64,000 nt of DNA from the NCBI RefSeq assembly GCF_003331055.1, contig NZ_PUQD01000018.1, forward strand, positions 1 to 64,000, given 5' to 3'. This document shows positions 51,092-59,253 of the stretch, piece by piece. The notes beneath the pieces were generated by a model. The model saw only the letters and a list, made by a program, of their open reading frames with translations, ran no database searches and was not told where the DNA came from. Source of the DNA: Pseudomonas sp. AFG_SD02_1510_Pfu_092 (GTDB lineage: Bacteria > Pseudomonadota > Gammaproteobacteria > Pseudomonadales > Pseudomonadaceae). The position numbers and the translations under genes are program-made. How positions within the stretch are numbered: the stretch's first letter is position 1; every line of letters begins with the position of its first letter.

Positions 51092-51627
51092 GCCAGGTCC
51101 AGGCCCTGCCCGCCAGCCCGCTGAAGCGGCTGTGGCTGAAGTGGCGTTTTCACCTGAACATTCTGCTGATCCTGATTCCGCTGGGCTTCATGCCCAAGTA
51201 TTTCGCCGACGCCAAGCTGTTCCGTGGCGAAGCGGGCCTGGGCGCCAACCCGGTCAGCGACATCCAGGTCGGCCCCTATCGCCTCGACCTGGCCGAACTG
51301 CGTGACGAGGCGCCCCGCGCCGACGGCCCGGCCGGCCATTTCAAGGTATTCAACGCAGCGCTGTGCAAGGCCTGCATCAACGAGGTCAAGGCGGCCTACC
51401 TGCGTATCGGCAAACCGCGCAGCCTGCGCGCCGCCGGCAGCATCTTCTTCGGTGCGCCCTATCACATGGCCACCTCGTTGCCGATCCCGCCGCGTACCCG
51501 GCCCGACGCGCACATCTGGATCACCCTGGAAGGCTGGGACGGCAGCCTGTACCAGGCGTCGGTACCGCTGGCCCAGGCATCGCCGGCCACCGTGGCCTGG
51601 CTCGAAACCCAAGGAGGCAAAAAATGA
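51088..51627 (+). CDS. fpvH: ferripyoverdine-release protein FpvH
   Basis: This gene encodes 179 residues with one N-terminal membrane helix (FHLNILLILIPLGFMPKYF); the rest is probably periplasmic. A CKAC motif (NAALCKACINE) could bind metal or form a disulfide. The P. aeruginosa counterpart is part of the complex assisting iron reduction by FpvG. The ATGA overlap with fpvG and the overlap with fpvJ show tight coupling. The assignment rests on position and general features. Confidence 0.82.
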   Translation: MSQVQALPASPLKRLWLKWRFHLNILLILIPLGFMPKYFADAKLFRGEAGLGANPVSDIQVGPYRLDLAELRDEAPRADGPAGHFKVFNAALCKACINEVKAAYLRIGKPRSLRAAGSIFFGAPYHMATSLPIPPRTRPDAHIWITLEGWDGSLYQASVPLAQASPATVAWLETQGGKK

Positions 51628-51944
51628 AACAGTTGATGCGTGCCCTCGCCCTGCCGCTGCTGGCGCTCGCCACCGGCCAGGCGCTGGCGCACAACCCGAT
51701 GTGCGAGTGCGAACCGCTGGCCGGCGGCCAGGTCAAGTGCACTGGCGGCTTCTCCGATGGCAGCGGTGCGCCCGGGGTGACCCTGGATGTGATCGGCTAC
51801 GACGAACAGGTACTGGTCGGCGGCAAGCTCGGCGACGACTCGACGCTGACCTTCAAGCGCCCGGACGGCGAGTTCTACGTGCTGTTCGATGCCGGCCCGG
51901 GGCATGTAGTGGAAGTCGACCACGCCGATATCGCCCAGCCATGA
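51624..51944 (+). CDS. fpvJ: ferripyoverdine-release protein FpvJ (periplasmic)
   Basis: This gene encodes 106 residues with a cleavable signal peptide (MKQLMRALALPLLALATGQA, then LAHN). The short periplasmic chain has three cysteines close together (MCECEP and KCTGG). A beta-rich remainder (GVTLDVIGYDEQVLVGG) follows. It corresponds by position to FpvJ, which interacts with the FpvC/FpvF binding proteins in the model organism. The start is ATG 51624, overlapping the fpvH stop, with AAGGAGG upstream. Confidence 0.82.
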   Translation: MKQLMRALALPLLALATGQALAHNPMCECEPLAGGQVKCTGGFSDGSGAPGVTLDVIGYDEQVLVGGKLGDDSTLTFKRPDGEFYVLFDAGPGHVVEVDHADIAQP

Positions 51945-52510
51945 GCCGCGCCCAGCTGATTCGCCCGGCCGGTGCCGGGCACGAAACCCTCTACGTGCTG
52001 CTGGTCAGCCTGCTGATCGTGCTGCTCGCTGCCAGCGTGGTGCTGCTGCGTGGCGAGCGCGAGGACCAACAGGCCATCGCCAGCCACCAGATCGACGCCC
52101 GGCGCGACCTGACTGCCGCCGAACAAGGCCTGTACACCGACTTGCGGGTGGCCTTCGACGAGATCCAGCTGCTGCGCGAGGAAAACGCCGCCGCCCCAGG
52201 CGTGGACGCCTTGGCCGCAGAAGGCCTGCCACCGTTCGTGCGCGATGCCGGCAGCCAGCGCCGTGGCGACCACCGCTGGTCGTGGCTGGACGCCGGCGCC
52301 TATCTGGGCCGCAGCCAGGCCCCGCAAATCGCCGGCAGCCTGCTGCTGATCGTGCCAGCCGACAGCGCCGGCCAGGCCGATGTCTGGCTGCGTCGCGACA
52401 GCGCCGCCATGCCCCCGGACGACCTCGGCCAGGCCGCGCTGATCGCCGCCGGCTGGCAGCAGGTGGTCAGCCATTACGACGCCGGGGTCACCCGCGAACA
52501 CCGTCACTGA
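51941..52510 (+). CDS. fpvK: ferripyoverdine-release protein FpvK
   Basis: This gene encodes 189 residues with one N-terminal membrane helix (LYVLLVSLLIVLLAASVVLL) and a charged periplasmic region without a recognised domain. The start ATG 51941 overlaps the fpvJ stop by four bases. It occupies the fpvK position in the conserved order, and its role in stabilising the FpvGHJK reduction complex is inferred from that. Confidence 0.8.
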   Translation: MSRAQLIRPAGAGHETLYVLLVSLLIVLLAASVVLLRGEREDQQAIASHQIDARRDLTAAEQGLYTDLRVAFDEIQLLREENAAAPGVDALAAEGLPPFVRDAGSQRRGDHRWSWLDAGAYLGRSQAPQIAGSLLLIVPADSAGQADVWLRRDSAAMPPDDLGQAALIAAGWQQVVSHYDAGVTREHRH

Positions 52511-52526
52511 ACCCAAGGATTCCCCC

Positions 52527-53429
52527 ATGCTTCGCACCGCCCTCGCCCTGCTCCTGGCCTTCGCCATGCCGGCCCTGGCCCTGGCCGATAACGGCAAGCC
52601 GCTGCGCATCGGTATCACCCTGCACCCGTATTACAGCTATGTGAGCAACATCGTCGGCGACCGCGCCGAAGTGGTGCCGCTGATTCCGGCAGGCTTCAAT
52701 CCGCATGCCTACGAGCCCCGCGCCGAAGACATCAAGCGCATCGGCACACTGGATGTGGTAGTGCTCAATGGCGTTGGCCACGACGACTTCGCCGACCGCA
52801 TGATCGCCGCCAGCGCAAAGCCCGCTATCGCAACCATCGAGGCCAACCAGAACGTCCCGTTGCTGGCGGCCACCGGCATCGCGGCGCGCGGCGCCGGCAA
52901 GGTGGTCAACCCGCACACCTTCCTGTCGATCAGCACCAGCATCGCCCAGATCAACAACATCGCCCGCGAGCTGGGCAAGCTCGACCCGGACAACGCCAGG
53001 TTCTACACGCAGAATGCCCGCGCCTACGCCAAGCGCCTGCGCGCCCTGCGTGCCGAGGCCCTGGCCAAGGTCACCGAGGCCCCCGGCGCCACCTTCCGCG
53101 TGGCCACCATCCATGCGGCCTACGACTACCTGGTGCGCGACTTCGGCCTGGAGGTAACCGCGGTGGTCGAGCCGGCCCACGGCATCGAGCCGAGCCCGGC
53201 CCAGCTGAAAAAGACCATCGATCAGCTCAAGGCTCTGGATGTGCGGGTGATCTTCTCGGAAATGGACTTCCCTTCGGCCTATGTCGAAACCATCCAGCGT
53301 GAATCCGGCGTGCGCCTGTACCCGCTGACGCACATTTCCTACGGCGAATACACCAAGGACAAGTACGAAGTGGAGATGAAGCGCAACCTCGATACCGTGG
53401 TCCGCGCCATTCAGGAGAACCGCGCATGA
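52527..53429 (+). CDS. fpvC: ABC transporter periplasmic metal-binding protein FpvC
   Basis: This gene encodes 300 residues. The signal peptide is MLRTALALLLAFAMPALALA. The mature protein belongs to the ZnuA/TroA cluster A-I binding proteins, with candidate metal ligands His in ITLHPYYSYV, His in FNPHAYEPR, His in VVNPHTFLSI and Glu/Asp in IFSEMDFPSAY. It binds iron released from pyoverdine in the periplasm. The ribosome site AAGGA precedes ATG 52527, 17 bp after fpvK. It overlaps fpvD by four bases. Confidence 0.92.
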   Translation: MLRTALALLLAFAMPALALADNGKPLRIGITLHPYYSYVSNIVGDRAEVVPLIPAGFNPHAYEPRAEDIKRIGTLDVVVLNGVGHDDFADRMIAASAKPAIATIEANQNVPLLAATGIAARGAGKVVNPHTFLSISTSIAQINNIARELGKLDPDNARFYTQNARAYAKRLRALRAEALAKVTEAPGATFRVATIHAAYDYLVRDFGLEVTAVVEPAHGIEPSPAQLKKTIDQLKALDVRVIFSEMDFPSAYVETIQRESGVRLYPLTHISYGEYTKDKYEVEMKRNLDTVVRAIQENRA

Positions 53430-54172
53430 CCGCCGCGGCCAACCTGCCGGCTGCCTGCGGGCCGCGCATCGAGTTCGCCGGCATCGACCTGACATTGGGC
53501 CGCACGCGCATCCTCGAACAGGTCAGCTTCAGCGTGGCCGCCGGCAGCGTCCATGCGATTGTCGGCCCCAACGGCGGCGGCAAGAGTTCGCTGATCAAGA
53601 CCCTGCTCGGGCAGATGCCGCACCAGGGCCGGCTGACCCTGCACTGGCCTGGCGCAGGCGATGTGATTGGCTACGTGCCGCAGGCGCTGGAGTTCGACCG
53701 CGGCCTGCCGATGACCGTGGATGATTTCATGGCTGCGATGTGCCAGCACCGCCCGGCGTTCCTCGGCCTGTCCCGGCGCGCGCAGCCCGCCATCGACGCC
53801 GCCCTGGCGCGGGTCGGCATGCTCGCCAAGCGCAAGCGGCGCATGGGCGCGCTGTCGGGGGGCGAACGCCAGCGCGTACTGCTGGCCCAAGGCCTGATCC
53901 CGGAACCGCAACTGCTGGTGCTGGACGAACCGATGTCGGCGCTCGATGAGGCCGGTATCCAGGTGTTCGAGCAACTGCTGCTGGGCTGGCGCCAGGCCGG
54001 TACCACCGTGCTGTGGATCGAGCACGACCTGCAGGCCGTGCTGCGCCTGGCCGACCGGGTCACCGGGCTGAGCCGCCAGGTACTGTTCGACGCACCACCC
54101 GCCCAGGCCCTGACCCCGGAGCGCCTGCTCGGCCTGTTCTCCGTTCACCCGCGCAGCGAGAGCCTTGCCTGA
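53426..54172 (+). CDS. fpvD: ABC transporter ATP-binding protein FpvD
   Basis: This gene encodes 248 residues. Walker A is VGPNGGGKSSLIKTLLG, the signature is GALSGGERQRVLLAQGL, Walker B is LLVLDEPMSALDEAG, and the H-loop is LWIEHDL. It drives the FpvE permease. The ATPase resembles ZnuC/MntB-type metal importers. The start ATG 53426 overlaps fpvC, and its stop overlaps the fpvE start (TGATG). Confidence 0.93.
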   Translation: MTAAANLPAACGPRIEFAGIDLTLGRTRILEQVSFSVAAGSVHAIVGPNGGGKSSLIKTLLGQMPHQGRLTLHWPGAGDVIGYVPQALEFDRGLPMTVDDFMAAMCQHRPAFLGLSRRAQPAIDAALARVGMLAKRKRRMGALSGGERQRVLLAQGLIPEPQLLVLDEPMSALDEAGIQVFEQLLLGWRQAGTTVLWIEHDLQAVLRLADRVTGLSRQVLFDAPPAQALTPERLLGLFSVHPRSESLA

Positions 54173-55071
54173 TGAGCCTTGAAGTGTTTCGCCAGACGGT
54201 CCAGGACTGGGCCACCGCCGGTTACTTGCCCGAGGCCCTGGCCTACGGTTTCGTGGTCAATGCCCTGCTGGCCGGCCTGATGATCGGCCCGGTGCTCGGC
54301 GGCCTCGGCACCTTGGTGGTGGTCAAGCGTTTTGCCTTCTTCTCCGAAGCGGTCGGCCATGCCGCGCTGACCGGCGTGGCCATCGGCATATTGCTGGGCG
54401 AGCCCTACACCGGCCCCTACGGCAGCCTGTTCGGTTACTGCCTGCTGTTCGGCATTCTGCTCAACTTCCTGCGCAACCGCACCGGGCTGTCGCCGGACAC
54501 CCTGATCGGCGTGTTCCTTTCGGTGTCGCTGGCGTTGGGCGCCAGCCTGCTGCTGATGCTGGCGGGCAAGATCAACGTGCACATTCTGGAGAACGTGCTG
54601 TTCGGCTCGGTGCTGACGGTCAGCGGCCAGGACCTGTGGGTGCTGGGCATCGTCGCGGTGCTGGTCGTGGCGCTGGCGGTGCCGCTGTACAACCGCATCA
54701 TGCTGGCCAGCTTCAACCCGCAGCTGGCAGCCGTGCGTGGGGTGGCGGTGAAAACCCTGGACTACCTGTTCGTGGTGCTGGTGACCTTGGTCACCGTGGC
54801 CGCAGTGAAAGTGATCGGGGCGATCCTGGTCGGCGCGCTGCTGGTGATTCCCGCCGCAGCCGCACGCCTGGTCAGCCAGTCGTTGCAGGGGTTTTTCTTC
54901 CTGTCGGTGGTGATCGCCACCTTGAGCACCTTGCTCGGCATCCTGCTGCCGATCGTTTTCGACCTGCCGGTGCCGTCCGGGGCTGCGATCATCCTGGTCG
55001 CCGGCCTCTGCTTCGCCCTGGCCGCCCTGGCCCGCGCGCTAGTCCCCCGCCTGCAAGGAAACCCGGCATGA
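54172..55071 (+). CDS. fpvE: metal ABC transporter permease FpvE
   Basis: This gene encodes 299 residues with eight to nine hydrophobic helices. The ABC-3 family segments are FSEAVGHAALTGVAIGILLG and AAVKVIGAILVGALLVIPAA, the latter being the family signature. With FpvD it forms the inner-membrane translocator in the pyoverdine-iron release pathway. The start is ATG 54172 in the TGATG overlap. Confidence 0.92.
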   Translation: MSLEVFRQTVQDWATAGYLPEALAYGFVVNALLAGLMIGPVLGGLGTLVVVKRFAFFSEAVGHAALTGVAIGILLGEPYTGPYGSLFGYCLLFGILLNFLRNRTGLSPDTLIGVFLSVSLALGASLLLMLAGKINVHILENVLFGSVLTVSGQDLWVLGIVAVLVVALAVPLYNRIMLASFNPQLAAVRGVAVKTLDYLFVVLVTLVTVAAVKVIGAILVGALLVIPAAAARLVSQSLQGFFFLSVVIATLSTLLGILLPIVFDLPVPSGAAIILVAGLCFALAALARALVPRLQGNPA

Positions 55072-55931
55072 ACCTGAAACGCCTGACCCTGGCGCTGGCC
55101 CTGGCCGGCCTGCCGTCGCTGTCTTTCGCCACACAGGTGCTGACCAGCCTGCCCGTCACCCACAGCCTGGCCAGCGCCCTGCTCGACGGCACCGCCGTGC
55201 AGCTCAAGCGCGCGGCACCGGCGAACCTGCCGGCCAGCCGCCAGCCGTCGTATTTCAACGGGCGCGGTGGCGCCAGCCTGCACAAGGCCGCCCAGCAGGC
55301 CGACGCGGTGATCGGTTTGCGCTCGATCTGGCGTGACGACCCGCTGTACCCGATGGCCCGGCGCAGCAATATCCGGGTTGTCGAGATCGACGCCGCACGG
55401 CCGGTGGATGGCGCGCTGCCGGGCATTGCGCTGAACGCTGACCAGGCGTTCAGCGCTTACCCCTGGCTCAACCCGACCAACCTCGGGCGCATGGCCGATG
55501 TGCTGGCCAACGACCTGGAACGGTTGGCGCCGGCCGACAAGGCGCAGATCCAGGGCAACCTTGCGCGGCTCAAGCGCCAGCTGCTGGAACTGGCCGCCAG
55601 CAGCCAGACGCGCCTGGCCGAGGTCGACAACCTGACGGTGATCACCCTGTCGGAGCGGCTGGGCTACCTGGCCAGCGGGTTGAACCTGGATGTGGTCGAG
55701 CAGCCGCTGCCGGCCGCCTGGGATGCCGCTGCGCTCAAGGCGCTGGGCGAGAACCTGCAGGCGCAGGATGTAGCGCTGGTGCTGGACCATCGCCAGCCGG
55801 AGGCGGCGGTGGCCGAGGTGATCAAGGCGGCAGGGGCGAAGCTGGTGGTGGTGGAGAGTGACCCTGAGGATGCCGTTGCCGGGTTGCAGGCCAGTGTCGA
55901 GCAGCTGGTTGCGGCGTTGGCCGGGCGCTGA
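55068..55931 (+). CDS. fpvF: periplasmic binding protein FpvF
   Basis: This gene encodes 287 residues with signal peptide MNLKRLTLALALAGLPSLSFA. It belongs to the zinc/manganese binding-protein superfamily but has few of the usual ligand histidines, apart from one in VTHSLASAL. That agrees with FpvF of P. aeruginosa binding ferripyoverdine together with FpvC rather than a bare metal ion. The start ATG 55068 overlaps fpvE. It is the last gene of the operon, ending in REP stem-loops. Confidence 0.9.
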   Translation: MNLKRLTLALALAGLPSLSFATQVLTSLPVTHSLASALLDGTAVQLKRAAPANLPASRQPSYFNGRGGASLHKAAQQADAVIGLRSIWRDDPLYPMARRSNIRVVEIDAARPVDGALPGIALNADQAFSAYPWLNPTNLGRMADVLANDLERLAPADKAQIQGNLARLKRQLLELAASSQTRLAEVDNLTVITLSERLGYLASGLNLDVVEQPLPAAWDAAALKALGENLQAQDVALVLDHRQPEAAVAEVIKAAGAKLVVVESDPEDAVAGLQASVEQLVAALAGR

Positions 55932-55937
55932 TGTTGC

Positions 55938-56045
55938 CAGTGCCGGCCTCTTCGCGGGCGCGCCCGCTCCCACAGGGATATCATTCGCTTGCACGGGCGG
56001 CGGGGTCCCTGTGGGAGCGGGCAAGCCCGCGAAGAGGCCGGCACT
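55938..56045. repeat. inverted REP pair
   Basis: TGCCGGCCTCTTCGCGGGCG..CTCCCACAGGG and opposed CCTGTGGGAGCGGGCAAGCC..GAAGAGGCCGGCA. They lie between fpvF and the convergent DUF1615 gene. Confidence 0.9.
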
Positions 56046-56057
56046 GACACTACAAGG

Positions 56058-57140
56058 TCAACGCTTCATACACCGCTGATAGCGCTCATCCACCCGCCCG
56101 GCAAACCACGCCGTGGTCAGTTTGCGGGTGATCTTCGGGCTCTTCAGCTGGATCCCCGGCAGCACCGCCCGTGGCAGCGCCTTGCCCGCGGCAGCATCGG
56201 CCAGGGCAAACACGCCGCGGTACAGTTTGCTGTCCTCGAACGCCAGGCTGTCGCCCTCCTCCAGCTGGCTGCGAATCTGCGGGTTGCGCAACCCCAGCTT
56301 ACCCCCCAGCCTGCGCGCCGCCTGTTCGGTCGTGCCCGGCATGATCGACCCGGGCGCGATCAGGTCGCCATCGAGGGCCAGCGGCACTCCCGTCACCTTG
56401 CTCAGTGCCGCCTGAAACGCCGCATTGCGGCTGGCGTACCAGCCCGCGTTGAAGTCGGCAAAGCGGTACAACTGGCGCTCGTAGCTGGCCGGGTAGCCCA
56501 ACAGGTGGGCGATACCGAAATACAGGCCGCCGCGTCGCGTGAACACTTCCTGGCGAATGCTGCCCTCGTGGCTGTAGGGGTAATCGCGGGCATGCTGTTC
56601 AGCGAAATCGATGCTGACCTGCATCGGCCCGCCGGTGTGCACCGGGTTCAGCCCGCCGAGCAAGGTCTTGCCCAGCGGCACACGGGCAATGACCTCGTCA
56701 TACAGTTCGCTCAGCTGCTTCTCGCTGCGCACCGCCTGCAAGCGCTGCTGGTAGCTCTGGCCATTGCCCGACGGCGTCTTCAGGGCACCGTCGACCAGCA
56801 ACCTGGGGATGTGCAGGCGTGCCGCACGGCGGTCGATTTCCTCACGGGCAATACGCCCCAGGTTGGGCACCTGCGGGTCGGCAACGAACGTCGACTCCTG
56901 CTCGGTCACCGCCAGCACCGCGCACAGGTTGCGCTTGCCGGGGGCGATGCGCTGGGCGTCGAACGCGACCTGAATGTCGCGGGCCCAGCCCTCGCGGTCC
57001 TTGACCTGGGCGGGCAACAGCCGCAGCAGTTGGGCACGGACCTTGGCCGGGTCCGCCTCGGGGGGTTGCTCACGGCGCCCGACGCAGCCTTGCAACAGCG
57101 CCAGGGCCATCAACCCGGCCGCCAGTAACCGGCCGTTCAG
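56058..57140 (-). CDS. DUF1615 family lipoprotein
   Basis: This gene encodes 360 residues if started at the CTG at 57140, which overlaps the TGA stop of the preceding gene (CTGA). Downstream starts are TTG 57113 and ATG 57110. Only the CTG start gives a normal lipoprotein signal with a basic n-region (LNGRLLAAGLMALALLQGC); the lipobox is LLQGC. The rest (LCAVLAVTEQESTFVADPQV, GGLNPVHTGGPMQVSIDFAE and GGLYFGIAHLLGYP) is the DUF1615 domain, whose Glu and GP-MQV pattern resembles lysozyme-like folds. A role in the cell envelope is inferred; the reaction is unknown. Confidence 0.8.
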   Translation of the reverse strand: MNGRLLAAGLMALALLQGCVGRREQPPEADPAKVRAQLLRLLPAQVKDREGWARDIQVAFDAQRIAPGKRNLCAVLAVTEQESTFVADPQVPNLGRIAREEIDRRAARLHIPRLLVDGALKTPSGNGQSYQQRLQAVRSEKQLSELYDEVIARVPLGKTLLGGLNPVHTGGPMQVSIDFAEQHARDYPYSHEGSIRQEVFTRRGGLYFGIAHLLGYPASYERQLYRFADFNAGWYASRNAAFQAALSKVTGVPLALDGDLIAPGSIMPGTTEQAARRLGGKLGLRNPQIRSQLEEGDSLAFEDSKLYRGVFALADAAAGKALPRAVLPGIQLKSPKITRKLTTAWFAGRVDERYQRCMKR

Positions 57141-57688
57141 GGCTGTTCACCGGTCAGGTAGGTCTTGCTGAGGTGACGGAACAGCGGGTGCCCGGCGCTG
57201 CCCATCAGCTCGAACAGCACCATTTCCCGGGTCACCAGCTGGGCCCCGGCGGCGCGCATGCGCGCCAGCCCGGCCGCCTTGTTCGCCGGGGTACGGCTGT
57301 CACAGGCATCCTCGACGACGAACACCTGCTTGCCCAGCGCCAGCAGGCCAAGCACGGTCTGCAGCACGCAGACATGGGTTTCCATGCCGCAGACAATCAC
57401 CTGCTCACGCGCCATCAGGCTGGCTGGCAGGCACTCGGCAGCCACGCAGGAAAAATGGCTTTTTTCCACCACCTCGGCGGCCGGCGCCGCGGCCAGCAGT
57501 TCGCCCAAGGTATGGCCCAGGCCCTTGGGGTACTGCTCGGAGATCACCGTTGGCAATTCCAGCTCGGCCGTCGCTGCCAGCAACCAGCGCGCACGGGCGC
57601 GGGTGCCTTGCGGGTCGCTCATGGCGCCGATGAGTTTTTCCTGGATATCGACGACCAGCAGCGTGGCCTTGTGGGGATCGATCAGCAT
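57137..57688 (-). CDS. isochorismatase-family cysteine hydrolase (YcaC type)
   Basis: This gene encodes 183 residues, cytosolic. The catalytic triad residues are visible: Asp in LLVVDIQEKL, Lys in VVEKSHFSC and Cys in GMETHVCVLQTVLGLL. The preceding cis-peptide is not resolvable, but VICGMETHVC is the family block. Members hydrolyse nicotinamide-like amides or isochorismate; the shorter YcaC subgroup has no proven substrate. The start is ATG 57688. It is cotranscribed with the overlapping DUF1615 lipoprotein gene. Confidence 0.9.
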   Translation of the reverse strand: MLIDPHKATLLVVDIQEKLIGAMSDPQGTRARARWLLAATAELELPTVISEQYPKGLGHTLGELLAAAPAAEVVEKSHFSCVAAECLPASLMAREQVIVCGMETHVCVLQTVLGLLALGKQVFVVEDACDSRTPANKAAGLARMRAAGAQLVTREMVLFELMGSAGHPLFRHLSKTYLTGEQP

Positions 57689-57744
57689 GTCTGCCTCTTG
57701 CCTGGGAAAAGGCCTAGCCTCCCCCAGGCAAGCGGTGACGTCAA

Positions 57745-58464
57745 TCAGGCGCTCAGCCGAAGCGCTTGCAGCGAAGCGGCCAGTGCAGCGAGCACCTGGT
57801 CTTCCTGCTCATGGATGAAGAAGTGGCCGCCGGGGAACATGCGCAGCGAGAACGGGCCTTGGGTTTCCTTGCGCCAGGCCTGCAGTTGCTCGTCACTGGC
57901 GCGGTCCTGCAAGCCGCCCAACACGTGCAACGGGCACTGCAGCGCCGGCCGCTGGCGGTAGGCGTAGGTGCCGCAGAGGAGGAAGTCGGCGCGCAGGATG
58001 GGCAAGGTCAGGCTCATCAGCTCGGCGTTGCCCAGCACTTCCTCGGGCGTGCCCTGCAGTTCGCGCAGCTCGCCGATCAGCTCGGCGTCGCCCTTGGGCT
58101 CGCGCCAATTGTTGCCGTCGTAGTCTTCGCGGCGGGTCGGCGCTGCCGTGCCGCAGGCGAACAGCGCCAATGGCGGCGCGCAGCCCAGTGCCTGCAGCTC
58201 ATGGGCCAGCTCGAAGGCCAGCAGTGCGCCAAGGCTGTGGCCGAGCAGCGCGTAGGGGGCGCTGGCCGCCAGGCGCTGCTCGGCGGCCAGTTGCCGGGCC
58301 AGCGCCTGCAGGTCGGTGTGCAGTGGCTCGGCCATGCGCGCGCCACGCCCTGGCAGCTCGACCGGGCGCACCTGCAGCCAGGCCGGCAGCTTGCGCCGCC
58401 AGCGGCTGTAGACCATGGCGCTGGCGCCGGAGTACGGCAGGCACAGCAGGTTCAATGCGCTCAC
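57745..58464 (-). CDS. type II thioesterase of non-ribosomal peptide synthesis
   Basis: This gene encodes 239 residues, an alpha/beta hydrolase. Motifs are [17 protein letters not shown] at the N-terminus, nucleophile [17 protein letters not shown], and catalytic His in [12 protein letters not shown]. Such stand-alone TEII enzymes remove wrong acyl groups from NRPS carrier domains. The gene overlaps the MbtH-like gene by four bases, under a PvdS-type box, so it very likely serves pyoverdine synthesis and is the functional match of PvdG. I leave the symbol empty because no NRPS gene lies in the window. Confidence 0.92.
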   Translation of the reverse strand: MSALNLLCLPYSGASAMVYSRWRRKLPAWLQVRPVELPGRGARMAEPLHTDLQALARQLAAEQRLAASAPYALLGHSLGALLAFELAHELQALGCAPPLALFACGTAAPTRREDYDGNNWREPKGDAELIGELRELQGTPEEVLGNAELMSLTLPILRADFLLCGTYAYRQRPALQCPLHVLGGLQDRASDEQLQAWRKETQGPFSLRMFPGGHFFIHEQEDQVLAALAASLQALRLSA

Positions 58465-58682
58465 TGAGCGGCGGCTTCGGCCATTTTCTGGCGCAGGCTC
58501 AGCGGGCGCATGTCGGTCCAGACTTCGTCGATGTAGGCCAGGCAGTCCTTCTTCAGGCCGCTCTTGCCGACGGCTCGCCAGCCGTTGGGGATGGCCTTGT
58601 AGTCGGGCCAGATCGAGTATTGCTCTTCGTGGTTGACCACTACCTGGAACTGGATATCGTCGCGGTCGAAAACGGAAGTCAT
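58461..58682 (-). CDS. MbtH-like protein
   Basis: This gene encodes 73 residues with all MbtH hallmarks: N-x-E-x-Q-x-S-x-W-P ([20 protein letters not shown]) and the C-terminal [15 protein letters not shown]. MbtH proteins bind and activate adenylation domains of NRPSs. The start is ATG 58682 with AAGGAGA. With the thioesterase gene it forms a two-gene unit preceded by a near-perfect PvdS box, so its partner should be the pyoverdine synthetases encoded elsewhere. Confidence 0.95.
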   Translation of the reverse strand: MTSVFDRDDIQFQVVVNHEEQYSIWPDYKAIPNGWRAVGKSGLKKDCLAYIDEVWTDMRPLSLRQKMAEAAAQ

Positions 58683-58743
58683 TGTCTGTCTCCTTGAGTG
58701 ATGGGTGCCATTGTGCGCCTGGCGCAGGGGGGCTTTGAAGTAG

Positions 58744-58767
58744 ACGTAGGGCGCGGCGAAAAAATTA
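58744..58767 (-). promoter_or_regulatory. PvdS-type box of the mbtH-thioesterase operon
   Basis: On the minus strand TAATT-N16-CGT, one base from the TAAAT-N16-CGT consensus, 62 bp before the MbtH start. Confidence 0.7.
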
Positions 58768-58790
58768 ACCAGGCTGACCCGCCTCCACCG

Positions 58791-59192
58791 TCAGGTATCG
58801 CGCAGCAGGTCGTGGGTGTCGAGCAGGCGGAACGCAACCTGCGGGTTACGCTCCAGCCCTCGACGGATCGCCGCCGGGATCGACTGGCGGGTCTTGCGGC
58901 ACAGCCCCGGTTGGTCGTCCAGCTCGATGACGATGCCGCGCATGGTCCGCACTTCGTTGAAGCCGGGGGCGATGTGCACGCGGATGCCGAGGTTTTCATA
59001 CAGGCGCTGCTGCAGGCGTTGCAGGTCTTCCAGGTCCTTGAGGTGTTCCAGGCGTTCGAGCAGGCGCTTTTCTTCCTGCCGGGTCAGCAGCAGGATGCGC
59101 CGCGCGGCCGGCGCGTGATCGGCCAGCTGTTCCCGGCCGCAGTCACAGGCGCCAGGTGGGCAAGGCTGGCGCAAAGGGGGTGGTGTGCTCAT
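58791..59192 (-). CDS. hypothetical protein with N-terminal Cys cluster
   Basis: This gene encodes 133 residues. The N-terminus has CPPGACDCGRE (cysteines at about 10, 15 and 17), a possible zinc or Fe-S site. A helical charged middle (RQEEKRLLERLEHLKDLEDL) follows, then a C-terminal region without known motifs. The family is not recognised. The start is ATG 59192; the ribosome site is weak. It lies upstream of the MbtH gene on the same strand, but the PvdS-type box sits between them, so it is a separate unit. Confidence 0.7.
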   Translation of the reverse strand: MSTPPPLRQPCPPGACDCGREQLADHAPAARRILLLTRQEEKRLLERLEHLKDLEDLQRLQQRLYENLGIRVHIAPGFNEVRTMRGIVIELDDQPGLCRKTRQSIPAAIRRGLERNPQVAFRLLDTHDLLRDT

Positions 59193-59253
59193 GCAGCAAG
59201 CATAGCCGCTTGCGGCCGCTTCGCGGGTGCGCCTGATGTTGCCCTGAAGGCGG

